Both the position numbers and the translations under genes were made by a program. Shown here piece after piece: positions 1-6,268 of a stretch of 7,564 nt of DNA. The notes below the pieces were generated by a model, which was not told where the DNA came from, did no database searches, and saw nothing but the letters and a program-made list of their open reading frames with translations. The number at the start of each line of letters is the position of its first letter. The first letter of the stretch is position 1. The stretch comes from Fidelibacterota bacterium (lineage in GTDB: Bacteria; Fidelibacterota; Marinisomatia; Marinisomatales; J089): contig RFIZ01000167.1 in NCBI GenBank assembly GCA_003695105.1, positions 1 to 7,564 of the forward strand, written 5' to 3'.

Positions 1-540
1 CCAGACCACGGTTCCGTTCAGGTCGTATTTGGCCACCAGCACCTGATTCTGGGTCGCCGGGAAACTCCCGGTCTGACGGATGTATTGCAGGAGGATCAGG
101 CCGTCGTCACTGATCAGCGGTTCGGGATTCAAAAGGGCGGCGTTGGGATCGGAAACGGAAATCCCCCCGTTCTGCCAGAGAGTATTTCCCGCCGCATCCA
201 ACCGCTGCAGGCGGAGCGCGGTATAATCGTCCATCCAGGTGACCACCACCGAATTGTCCGCCGGCAGCACGGCCAACCGGGGACTGAGATTGGTATGACC
301 GGAGGCGGAGAGGGCGATCCCGTCGGCGCCCCAGAGGGCCGTCCCGTCGGGACTGACCTTGTAGGCATAGATTTTCCAGCTTCCGGTGCGCAGGTCCACC
401 GTGGTCAGAACGGCATTGCCGTCCGTATCGACGGCCAGGTTCAAATGATGGATGGCGATCCAGGTATCCACGGGCTGGGAACTGATCAAAAGTCCGCTCT
501 GGGCCCACTGGGGCACGCCGTTGGCGTCCAGGCGCTGGAG
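1..540 (-). repeat. Four protein-level W/G repeat units
   Basis: Within the secreted protein, related segments are encoded at about 540-481, 366-307, 210-151 and 36-1. Aligned by eye they share a hydrophobic pair, R/K, hydrophobic, a residue usually D, two variable positions, G, then W 12 residues from the start of the unit, followed by G and a small-residue ending (IS, LS, VS). Spacing is 58, 52 and 58 residues. The last unit is cut by the window edge. The repetition is clear at protein level but has diverged at DNA level, which fits an old blade repeat and argues against a recent tandem duplication. Confidence 0.65.
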
Positions 541-711
541 ATAGATGTGAAAGGTGGATTCCGTGAGCCAGGCCACGTAAGCGCCGCCGTCAGGCGTGAC
601 GGCCACCTGGGGCTGAATGCCGTTCCCCAGGTCCAACGCCTGAGCCGGATCGGTGGACCATTGACCCAGCAGCAGGGTGACAGTAAGACAACTCCAGACG
701 AGTGGTTTCAT
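1..711 (-). CDS. Secreted repeat protein, C-terminus outside window
   Basis: The frame is open for 237 residues from an ATG at 711 to the window edge without a stop, so the 3' end is missing. The N-terminus looks like a Sec signal peptide: MKP, a hydrophobic core (VWSCLTVTLLLG), then a likely signal peptidase I site after PAQA near residue 25. The mature part carries four copies of a unit whose best-conserved part reads like LQRLDANGVPQW...G..IS, at residues 58, 116, 168 and 226. Each copy is preceded by a strand such as AYVAWL or VVVTWM. This pattern suggests a beta-propeller-like extracellular or periplasmic protein. GGAG at 717-720, 5 nt before the ATG, supports the start. It follows the membrane protein gene by 36 nt and is probably the next gene of the same transcript. 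The specific function is not recognised; PQQ-like or other blade repeats are alternatives. Confidence 0.8.
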   Translation of the reverse strand, partial: MKPLVWSCLTVTLLLGQWSTDPAQALDLGNGIQPQVAVTPDGGAYVAWLTESTFHIYLQRLDANGVPQWAQSGLLISSQPVDTWIAIHHLNLAVDTDGNAVLTTVDLRTGSWKIYAYKVSPDGTALWGADGIALSASGHTNLSPRLAVLPADNSVVVTWMDDYTALRLQRLDAAGNTLWQNGGISVSDPNAALLNPEPLISDDGLILLQYIRQTGSFPATQNQVLVAKYDLNGTVVW

Positions 712-747
712 GGTAACTCCGGACAGTCTTCCCGGCAGAGGCGGAAA

Positions 748-1455
748 TTACTCGTGAGCGGGTTTCATGGCGGTTTTGAGGAAAGGGAGGAAGGAAAGGA
801 AATAGATCACCAGGGCAATGAGCACCACATAGGGGATGTGCCAGGGAGGTTCCGGGAGAAAATCCAGAAGAGAACCGGCCTGGGGACGGTACCGGAGGAA
901 GAGATAATTGGCTCCATGCCCCAGCCAGTAATTCAGGGGAAAGACCAGTACCATCAGGAGGAAGGCTGTTCCGAAGGAAACGCCGAAAGAATGCCAGGTG
1001 GGACGGAAGCGGAAAACCGTGAGACCGTAAATCACTCCGGCATAGATCAGCACATGGGTCAGGTTATGCATCAGGTATTGAGGATCGGGAAAACCGTAGG
1101 CCAGGTCCGGTGTGAGAATCGCCATCGTACCGCCGCCCACACCCCAGAAATAGGCGATTTCGAAATAGAGGTATGTCCGGGTCATGAGCATGAGTCCCAG
1201 GACAATCACCGCCAACTGACAGAGGTGCAACGGCAGTACGGTTTGCCAGGGTTCGCCCAGAAAGAGGGGACGTACCAGAAATTTGAATCCTTCGTAGGCC
1301 ACCATGAAAGCTCCCAGGTTCCGTTCGAAACGGCGGTGGTCTGCAGTGACCCAACCTCGTTGCCGTATCCGGAGATAAAAGGCCAGAGAGAGTCCCAGAG
1401 TGACCAGGAGGGAGGCCCAGTGATCGGGTCCGAACAGGCGAAAGGGATGCGGCAT
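748..1455 (-). CDS. TIGR02206/YwaF-type integral membrane protein
   Basis: This is a 235-residue, strongly hydrophobic protein with about six or seven membrane segments, at roughly residues 12-29, 48-66, 74-91, 97-115, 130-148, 158-176 and 207-226. The motif LPLHLCQ at 74-80, the GGGTMAILTPDL stretch at 107-118 and MHNLTH at 129-134 match what I recall of the conserved integral membrane family TIGR02206, which includes Bacillus subtilis YwaF. Its length also fits that family. The molecular function of the family is not established. The ATG lies only 3 nt after the TGA of the upstream PPK2 gene, with no strong ribosome binding site of its own (only CGGGG nearby), so translational coupling to PPK2 is likely. 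Physical linkage suggests a role connected to polyphosphate or phosphate handling, but that is inference only. Confidence 0.85.
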   Translation of the reverse strand: MPHPFRLFGPDHWASLLVTLGLSLAFYLRIRQRGWVTADHRRFERNLGAFMVAYEGFKFLVRPLFLGEPWQTVLPLHLCQLAVIVLGLMLMTRTYLYFEIAYFWGVGGGTMAILTPDLAYGFPDPQYLMHNLTHVLIYAGVIYGLTVFRFRPTWHSFGVSFGTAFLLMVLVFPLNYWLGHGANYLFLRYRPQAGSLLDFLPEPPWHIPYVVLIALVIYFLSFLPFLKTAMKPAHE

Positions 1456-1458
1456 GGC

Positions 1459-2349
1459 TCAGCGGTAGCCCCGGAGCAGCGTCTCCTCCATGCGCTTGAT
1501 TTCATCGATCCCGGAAATAACGATCTCCGGATCGGGCTTGAGTTTGGATTTCTTGGTTTTCCCTTCGTAGTCCAGATGGTAAAGGATGTACTTGATGCAA
1601 TTGATCCGGGCCTTTTTCTTGTCATCGGACCGAATGATGGTCCAGGGGGCGATGGTGCGGTTGGTTTCGGTGAGCATTTCGAATTTCCGCAGGGTGTACT
1701 GATCCCACAGTTTTTGGGCTTCCAGGTCCACGGGAGAAATTTTGTACTGTTTCAGGGGATCCTTGATTCGGGATTCAAAGCGACGCATCTGTTCTTCCTT
1801 CGACACCGAAAAATAAAATTTGAACAGTTTGATGCCGTCTTTCACCAGCATGCGCTCAAAGAGGGGTGCATATTTCAGAAAGCGTTTGTTCTGTTCGTCG
1901 GTGCAAAATCCCATCACCGGTTCCACCATGGCCCGGTTATACCAACTACGGTCGAACAGGACGATTTCCCCGCCGGAAGGAAGCTGGGCGGCATAGCGTT
2001 GGAAGTACCACTGGGTCCGTTCCCGGTCGCTGGGTTTTTCCAGTGCCACCACCCGGGCACCACGGGGATTCAGGTGTTCCGTGATCCGCTTGATGGTTCC
2101 CCCTTTGCCGGCGGCATCGCGCCCCTCAAAAATCAGGACGATGCGCTCGCCGTTGGCCTTGACATGATTCTGCAATTTCAGCAGTTCAATCTGCAATTTG
2201 CGCAGTTGTTTTTCATACTTGAGTTTGGCCTTTTTCACCCGGATGGTGACCCGTTCCTCTTCTTCGGGGAGAGCGGCGACCTCGTCCGGCGTGGTGGCGT
2301 CTGGTTGTGATTCTTCCGGTGTGGGGGTGAGGGGTTCCTCTGCTGTCAT
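1459..2349 (-). CDS. ppk2: Polyphosphate kinase 2 (PPK2), paralogue B
   Basis: This 296-residue cytoplasmic enzyme of the PPK2 family would transfer phosphate between polyphosphate and nucleotides. It has a Walker A motif GRDAAGKGG at residues 76-84 (K82), the helix after it (TIKRITEHLNPRG), a Walker B segment LFDRSWYNR at 131-139 with D133, and the family-typical MGFCT, PLKQYK and APWTIIRSD segments. The FDRSWYNR form and single kinase domain resemble the Pseudomonas-type group (TIGR03707). Nucleotide preference (ADP, GDP or monophosphates) cannot be read from sequence alone. The first 33 residues are an acidic, proline-rich, probably disordered leader, followed by a basic helix. An ATG at 2670 in the same frame would overlap the upstream PPK2 gene; the ATG at 2349 is preferred because of the ribosome binding site just before it. 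It lies 23 nt after the other PPK2 gene. Confidence 0.95.
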   Translation of the reverse strand: MTAEEPLTPTPEESQPDATTPDEVAALPEEEERVTIRVKKAKLKYEKQLRKLQIELLKLQNHVKANGERIVLIFEGRDAAGKGGTIKRITEHLNPRGARVVALEKPSDRERTQWYFQRYAAQLPSGGEIVLFDRSWYNRAMVEPVMGFCTDEQNKRFLKYAPLFERMLVKDGIKLFKFYFSVSKEEQMRRFESRIKDPLKQYKISPVDLEAQKLWDQYTLRKFEMLTETNRTIAPWTIIRSDDKKKARINCIKYILYHLDYEGKTKKSKLKPDPEIVISGIDEIKRMEETLLRGYR

Positions 2350-2354
2350 GGCTG

Positions 2355-2361
2355 TCCTCCC
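2355..2361 (-). promoter_or_regulatory. Ribosome binding site deciding the PPK2 B start
   Basis: The minus strand reads AAGGGAGGACAGCC directly before the ATG at 2349, a strong Shine-Dalgarno sequence with a 5-nt spacer after GGGAGGA. It selects this start over the longer in-frame extension to 2670 and is the strongest ribosome binding site seen in the block. Confidence 0.8.
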
Positions 2362-2372
2362 TTGGCTGCCCG

Positions 2373-3236
2373 TCAGGAAATGGGTTTGCCGTGTTTTTTC
2401 TTTTCCCGTTTCATGATTTTGATTTCCTGGTCTCCCGTCCGCACGATTTTGGGATTGGGGGTAAAGTCCAGCTCCCGGTTGCGGCCCCGGTAGCGCACCG
2501 AATTCAGGATGACCTTCATGGTTTCCAGCCGGGCCAGGTGTTTGTTGTTGGAGCGAATGATCCACCAGGGGGCCTGGGGTGTGTGGGTCTTTTTCAACAT
2601 TTTGAATTTTTTTTCGGTGAATTCGTCCCACAGTTTCTGCGCCTGGAGATCCACTTCGCTGAGTTTCCACTGTTTCAGGGGATTGGTCTTCCGAGCCTTG
2701 AAACGGCGTTTTTGTTCCTTTTTGGAGACGGAAAAATACAGTTTGATCAGTATGGTCTTGTCGTCGTCCAGGAAATTTTCTTCGTAGGAATTGACGTGCT
2801 TGAGAAAACTTTTATACTGCTTGGGAGTGCAGAAGCCCAGGACCGGTTCCACCAGGGCCCGGTTGTACCAGCTGCGGTCGAACAGGACGATTTCTCCGGC
2901 ATGGGGAAAATGTTCCACATACCGTTTCATGTAGAGTTCCGTCTTCTGATGTTGATTCGGAGGCCCCAGGGCCACCACCCGGTAGTGTTTGGCGTTCATA
3001 TAGCGGGTCACCCGGCGGATGGTGCCTCCCTTGCCGGAGGCGTCCCGACCATCGAAACAGATGATCATTTTTTTCTGATACCGTTCCAGGTGTTTCTGCA
3101 GTTTGATCAATTCAACCTGGTAGGGCTTCAATTCTTCCGTCTGTTGCAGGTACCGGAGGGCCTTTTTCAGGCGGGGATCGCCGTCCCAGGCAGGCAGGAC
3201 GGAAGCCAGTTCCGGTTTTACTTTGGAAATATCCAT
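2373..3236 (-). CDS. ppk2: Polyphosphate kinase 2 (PPK2), paralogue A
   Basis: This is a second PPK2-family enzyme, 287 residues, cytoplasmic. The Walker A motif is GRDASGKGG at 63-71 (K69), with serine where the neighbouring copy has alanine. Walker B is LFDRSWYNR at 118-126 (D120). LGFCT, PLKQWK, LQAQKLWDEF and APWWIIRSN follow in the family order. The core aligns with paralogue B end to end, roughly half identical by eye, so the two are old, diverged duplicates. The C-terminus is strongly basic (KREKKKHGK at 276-284) and could favour contact with polyphosphate or a granule. The lid segment after Walker A (YMNAKHYRVVAL) differs from LNPRGARVVAL in copy B, which may mean a different nucleotide preference. 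The start is taken as ATG 3236, which lacks a visible Shine-Dalgarno; a TTG two codons upstream is possible. The gene lies 44 nt after the CHAD gene. Confidence 0.94.
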   Translation of the reverse strand: MDISKVKPELASVLPAWDGDPRLKKALRYLQQTEELKPYQVELIKLQKHLERYQKKMIICFDGRDASGKGGTIRRVTRYMNAKHYRVVALGPPNQHQKTELYMKRYVEHFPHAGEIVLFDRSWYNRALVEPVLGFCTPKQYKSFLKHVNSYEENFLDDDKTILIKLYFSVSKKEQKRRFKARKTNPLKQWKLSEVDLQAQKLWDEFTEKKFKMLKKTHTPQAPWWIIRSNNKHLARLETMKVILNSVRYRGRNRELDFTPNPKIVRTGDQEIKIMKREKKKHGKPIS

Positions 3237-3280
3237 GGACAAGTCAATCGGTTGCCGAAAGATAGACGTAGAGCACCGGT

Positions 3281-4180
3281 TCAGGCAAGAGGGCTTTTGA
3301 GCGGCGGTTCCGGCTCCAATCGGGAGGTGAGGGAGCGGAGGAACTCTTCCAGTTGTCCCTCCAGCCAATGATCCCGGAATCGCCGGAACAATCGTTGCCG
3401 CCGCTGGCTGGCCTGAACCAGGTAGTCGTTGCCGGCCCCGGTCTGTGGGGCGGGTGTCTGCTGGAAAAAGGCATTCAGCCAGGCCAGGTGCACTTCCTGG
3501 TCGTGGTAGGTTCCCAATTCGTCCTGTAACTGTTTGAACGTGGCCAGGTCCGGATCCAGTCGTCCCCCCAGAAATTCGTTCCAGACGGCCAGCGGATAAC
3601 GGACCTGTTTCAACCGAATTCGCAGGCGATGGAGCCGGGTGCTGGTTTCGTCCGTAAGAGAAGCGGTGTTCAGGGCGTGAAGAACCTTGTGGATGTGGTC
3701 GGACCGCCGGTGCAGATGATGGTGAAAACAGGTCTGCAGGTGCCGGCTTTCCTCCGCTTCGGACGATACAGGCTTCAGATCGACCAGGTCCGGAAACCGT
3801 TCCAGTTCACTCACCCAGGTCCGGAAGGCCCGGGATCGCTGGGTAGTGAGAAACCTGCGCCAGTCGGCCAGAAAGTCTGCCAGATCGTTCCCGGCTTCCT
3901 CCTCCAGGTCCCGGACCCGTACAAGCTGGACGTCCAGATCCCGGGTCGGACCGGCGGCTTGCAAAATGTCTTTCAACCGGCGACAAACGGGGCCCAGCTC
4001 CGGGTGAATCGTCTTCAGACCAAAAGCTGCATGAATCGACAGCAAGGTTCGGATGGAGACCCGAAACTGGTGGAGCGCTTCCGGATCCTTCCCCTGCCGT
4101 ACGGCGGGCCGCCAGTGTTCGATCAGACCCAGGCGCCGGTGCCAAAGGGAGCGCAGGATCTCTGGAAGGGAGGGCGACAC
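3281..4180 (-). CDS. CHAD domain protein (predicted polyphosphate binder)
   Basis: This 299-residue, all-helical, Arg- and His-rich protein has the CHAD (conserved histidine alpha-helical domain) pattern. HQFRVSIRTLLS lies at 37-48, RDLDVQL at 80-86, LHRLRIRLKQVRYPL at 183-197 and LQDELGTYHDQ at 218-228, in family order. CHAD domains form a basic pocket that binds polyphosphate and are known on polyphosphate granules; adjacency to two PPK2 genes fits that role. The first motif is weaker than usual: the common RR.R pattern is reduced to a single Arg before TLLS. There is no fused CYTH triphosphatase domain, which often accompanies CHAD. The start is a GTG, 6 nt after the TGA of the phosphatase gene and in the same frame, with no clear ribosome binding site, so re-initiation after the upstream stop is the likely route of translation. 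Confidence 0.9.
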   Translation of the reverse strand: MSPSLPEILRSLWHRRLGLIEHWRPAVRQGKDPEALHQFRVSIRTLLSIHAAFGLKTIHPELGPVCRRLKDILQAAGPTRDLDVQLVRVRDLEEEAGNDLADFLADWRRFLTTQRSRAFRTWVSELERFPDLVDLKPVSSEAEESRHLQTCFHHHLHRRSDHIHKVLHALNTASLTDETSTRLHRLRIRLKQVRYPLAVWNEFLGGRLDPDLATFKQLQDELGTYHDQEVHLAWLNAFFQQTPAPQTGAGNDYLVQASQRRQRLFRRFRDHWLEGQLEEFLRSLTSRLEPEPPLKSPLA

Positions 4181-4186
4181 GGCCGG

Positions 4187-4696
4187 TCAGGAGCTGTGAT
4201 ACTCCGGGAGGTTTTTCGGATACTGAAAATAAACGCGGGTTCCGGTTCCGGGTGCAATCTGACTCCAGTCGTTCCCTTCAAACCGGATCCGGATGGCGGC
4301 GCAGGTGGGGAAATGGTCCACCCGGTCGCCCGTCAGCAGCGCTGCCAACTGAGGCAGGGAGGGATAGTGGCCCACAACGGCCACATGGGTGTGTTTGTTT
4401 TTCCGGGACTGGAGAAACGACAGCAGCTTACCGGCGGAACACTGGTACAGTTCCCGTTTCACCCGGATGCGGGTGACCGGCAGGCTCAGTTCGTAGGCGA
4501 TCAAAACCGCCGTGTGGTACGTGCGAATGGCTCCGCTGGTGAATATCCGTTGAAAGGTGATCCCTTCCCGGGCCAGATCCTGACCCATCAGAGGGGCGCT
4601 TTTGATTCCCCGCTTGTTCAGCGGACGGGCGTAATCCGTGATCCGGGGGTACTCCCAGCTGGATTTTGCGTGACGAATCAAGGTGACGGTCTTCAT
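4187..4696 (-). CDS. sixA: SixA-like histidine phosphatase family protein
   Basis: This 169-residue protein has a histidine-phosphatase fold similar to SixA (COG2062), whose E. coli member dephosphorylates phosphohistidine in a phosphotransfer domain. LIRHAKSSW at 6-14 contains the catalytic RH pair (R8, H9). RPLNKRG at 24-30 is the usual helix start. R58 in SGAIRTYHTA and H110 in VVGHYPSL are the remaining phosphate-pocket residues, and E82 in ELYQCS is a plausible acid. Two motifs are unusual: SGA replaces the common SPA, and GHYP replaces the common GHNP. ATG 4696 fits the family N-terminus exactly; the nearest Shine-Dalgarno (AAAGGA, 4710-4715) is 13 nt away, which is long. Gene order (first of the polyphosphate block) suggests a substrate linked to phosphate metabolism, but the natural substrate is unknown. 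Confidence 0.9.
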   Translation of the reverse strand: MKTVTLIRHAKSSWEYPRITDYARPLNKRGIKSAPLMGQDLAREGITFQRIFTSGAIRTYHTAVLIAYELSLPVTRIRVKRELYQCSAGKLLSFLQSRKNKHTHVAVVGHYPSLPQLAALLTGDRVDHFPTCAAIRIRFEGNDWSQIAPGTGTRVYFQYPKNLPEYHSS

Positions 4697-4848
4697 GGTC
4701 GCTATGGATTCCTTTCTACACTTGTGTTACCGGGTCGGACCCTGGAATCAGGGTGGAGACGACCACCTACTCCCGGGACGGCAGGCACCGGGTCCGGGCT
4801 TTGGCTATGGAACAGGAGTATGCATCCGGTCCGCACAGTTGTCGGTCC
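4697..4848. other. Intergenic gap between rlmD and the polyphosphate block
   Basis: This 152-bp gap is the largest in the window and the most likely place for a promoter of the polyphosphate block. No convincing -35/-10 pair or Bacteroidota-type box was found by eye. It holds a perfect inverted repeat, ACCCTG (4739-4744) and CAGGGT (4749-4754) with a 4-nt loop; an overlapping quasi-palindrome GGGTCGGACCC (4732-4742); and an imperfect 7-bp stem, CCCGGGAC (4772-4779) with GTCCGGG (4792-4798). None is followed by a T-tract on the minus strand, so no intrinsic terminator is called and read-through from rlmD remains possible. Confidence 0.5.
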
Positions 4849-6264
4849 TCAATGTCGGGGACGGATCAGGTCCACCACTGTTTCAATATGGGCCGTGTGG
4901 GGAAACATGTCCACGACCACCGGTTCCCCGGGTTGATAGCCCCCGGCGGTAAAGAGCTGAAGATCCCGGGCCAGGGTGGTGGGATTGCAGGATACGTATA
5001 CGATTCGGTCCGGAGCCAGCCGGAGGATTGAATCGATGGTTTCCCGGTGCAGACCCACCCGGGGCGGGTCGACGATGATCAGCTCCGGGGATCCCTCCCT
5101 CGCCAACCGGCCCAGAGGGCGGTCCAGATTGGCGCGCAGGAAACGGGCATTGGTGATGCCGTTCAGTTCCGCATTCCGGCGGGCGTCTTCCACGGCGGAA
5201 GGAGAGACTTCGACCCCGATCACTTCCCGGGCTTCCCGGGCCAGATACAGGCCGATCGTCCCGGCGCCGCAATAGAGGTCCAGGACGGTTTCCGTTCCTC
5301 TGATCCGGGCCTTTTCCCGTACCACCGCATACAACCGTTCCGCCTGGAGCGTGTTGGTCTGGAAAAAAGAATTGGCGGAAATTTGGAAGGTGAGGTGACC
5401 CAGATCCTCCCGGATGAAGGGGTCGCCATGCAACAGGATTTCCCGTTCGCCGTAGGCGGTGTCGCCGCGGCGGGTATTGATGTTGTTCACAATGGAAGTG
5501 ATCTCGGGGATATGCTGTCTCAGGTCTTCCACCACCGGCAGCAGGAGGTCCAGATTCTCGTAGGACGTAACCAGATTGACCATCACATCGCCGGTGCGGT
5601 GGCCGTAGCGCAGCATGAGATGCCGCAAAAATCCGATGTGGGTTTTGGGATCGTAGGGCTTCAGGCTGTGCTGCAGGGCCAGGGTGCGGACCCGGTTCAG
5701 GATGCGGTTGCCGATTTCGGGCTGGAGGAAACAATCGTCGATATCCAGGACTTTGTCGAAGCGCCCGGGAATATGAAGACCGAGGGCGAAGGCGGCCGGT
5801 TTGGCAGCCGTTTCGCCCCGGGGAATCCACCTCCGGGGCGAGATGGTGAATTCCATTTTGTTCCGGTAATGAAAGATGGGATCGGCACCGATCACTGTTT
5901 GAATGGAAACGGATTGCCAGCCCCCGATGCGTCGTAAACTGTCTTCCACCTGGAGCTTTTTCTGTTCCAGTTGGGCTTCGTAGTGATAGTGCTGCAATGT
6001 ACAGCCGCCGCAAAGTCCGGCATGGGCGCAGGGCGGCGTGACGGCGTCGGGAGACTCTTCCAGGACTTCCACGATGCGGCCTTCCCCGAATCCCCGCCGT
6101 TTGCGGTAGAGAAACACTTTGACCGTTTGTCCGGGAAGGGCCCGGTCGACGAAGACCACGAAGTCTCCCAGGCGTCCTACTCCCCGGCCCCCGTAGGCCA
6201 GGGATTCGATTTTCAGGACCTGTTCGGATCCTTTTCGTATCGGTGTGATTTCCTGTTCAGACAT
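4849..6264 (-). CDS. rlmD: 23S rRNA (uracil-C5)-methyltransferase, RlmD/RumA type
   Basis: This 471-residue SAM-dependent RNA methyltransferase would make 5-methyluridine in 23S rRNA (U1939 in E. coli RlmD). An N-terminal TRAM-like RNA-binding domain covers about residues 10-70 (KGSEQVLKIESLAYGGRGVGR). The iron-sulfur cluster ligands are C79, C85 and C88 (CAHAGLCGGC) with C178 as the fourth. The catalytic half has ANSFFQTN at 297-304, SAM motif I VLDLYCGAGTIGL at 327-339, VDPPR at 398-402, the nucleophile C426 in YVSCNP, and E461 in HIETV near the end. All key residues are present and the length is slightly above the E. coli enzyme, so it looks functional. Members of this family can instead target U747 (RlmC) or both sites (RlmCD), so the exact site is inferred. 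No Shine-Dalgarno precedes the ATG, which sits beside an inverted repeat. Confidence 0.94.
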   Translation of the reverse strand: MSEQEITPIRKGSEQVLKIESLAYGGRGVGRLGDFVVFVDRALPGQTVKVFLYRKRRGFGEGRIVEVLEESPDAVTPPCAHAGLCGGCTLQHYHYEAQLEQKKLQVEDSLRRIGGWQSVSIQTVIGADPIFHYRNKMEFTISPRRWIPRGETAAKPAAFALGLHIPGRFDKVLDIDDCFLQPEIGNRILNRVRTLALQHSLKPYDPKTHIGFLRHLMLRYGHRTGDVMVNLVTSYENLDLLLPVVEDLRQHIPEITSIVNNINTRRGDTAYGEREILLHGDPFIREDLGHLTFQISANSFFQTNTLQAERLYAVVREKARIRGTETVLDLYCGAGTIGLYLAREAREVIGVEVSPSAVEDARRNAELNGITNARFLRANLDRPLGRLAREGSPELIIVDPPRVGLHRETIDSILRLAPDRIVYVSCNPTTLARDLQLFTAGGYQPGEPVVVDMFPHTAHIETVVDLIRPRH

Positions 6265-6268
6265 GGAG

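Noticed and set aside
85..2310. A 741-codon plus-strand open frame across three minus-strand genes
   Set aside because: Its codons are in exact register with the antisense of all three genes, so it stays open simply because those genes avoid TTA, CTA and TCA codons. Its product is low in order, rich in G, H and Q, and matches nothing recognisable, while the minus-strand products match known families.
2350..2670. N-terminal extension of PPK2 B up to an ATG at 2670
   Set aside because: The extension runs through the C-terminal coding part of PPK2 A in another frame, reads as G/Q/P-rich junk, and a strong ribosome binding site sits right before the ATG at 2349.
3237..3368. N-terminal extension of PPK2 A up to 3368
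   Set aside because: It overlaps the end of the CHAD gene out of frame and reads as low-complexity; the PPK2-like sequence begins near the ATG at 3236.
2391..3371. A 326-codon plus-strand open frame opposite PPK2 A
   Set aside because: Same register shadow: it is codon-aligned with the PPK2 gene. The F/V/G/H-rich product is what reverse-complemented PPK2 codons give.
4772..4798. Possible intrinsic terminator after rlmD
   Set aside because: The stem has a bulge and a 12-nt loop, and no T-rich tract follows it in the direction of transcription.
3629..4936. A 435-codon plus-strand open frame opposite the CHAD and SixA-like genes
   Set aside because: Both minus-strand genes share one frame and this plus frame is their codon-aligned complement. 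The product has no recognisable motif, and the frame crosses the gene boundary and the intergenic gap.
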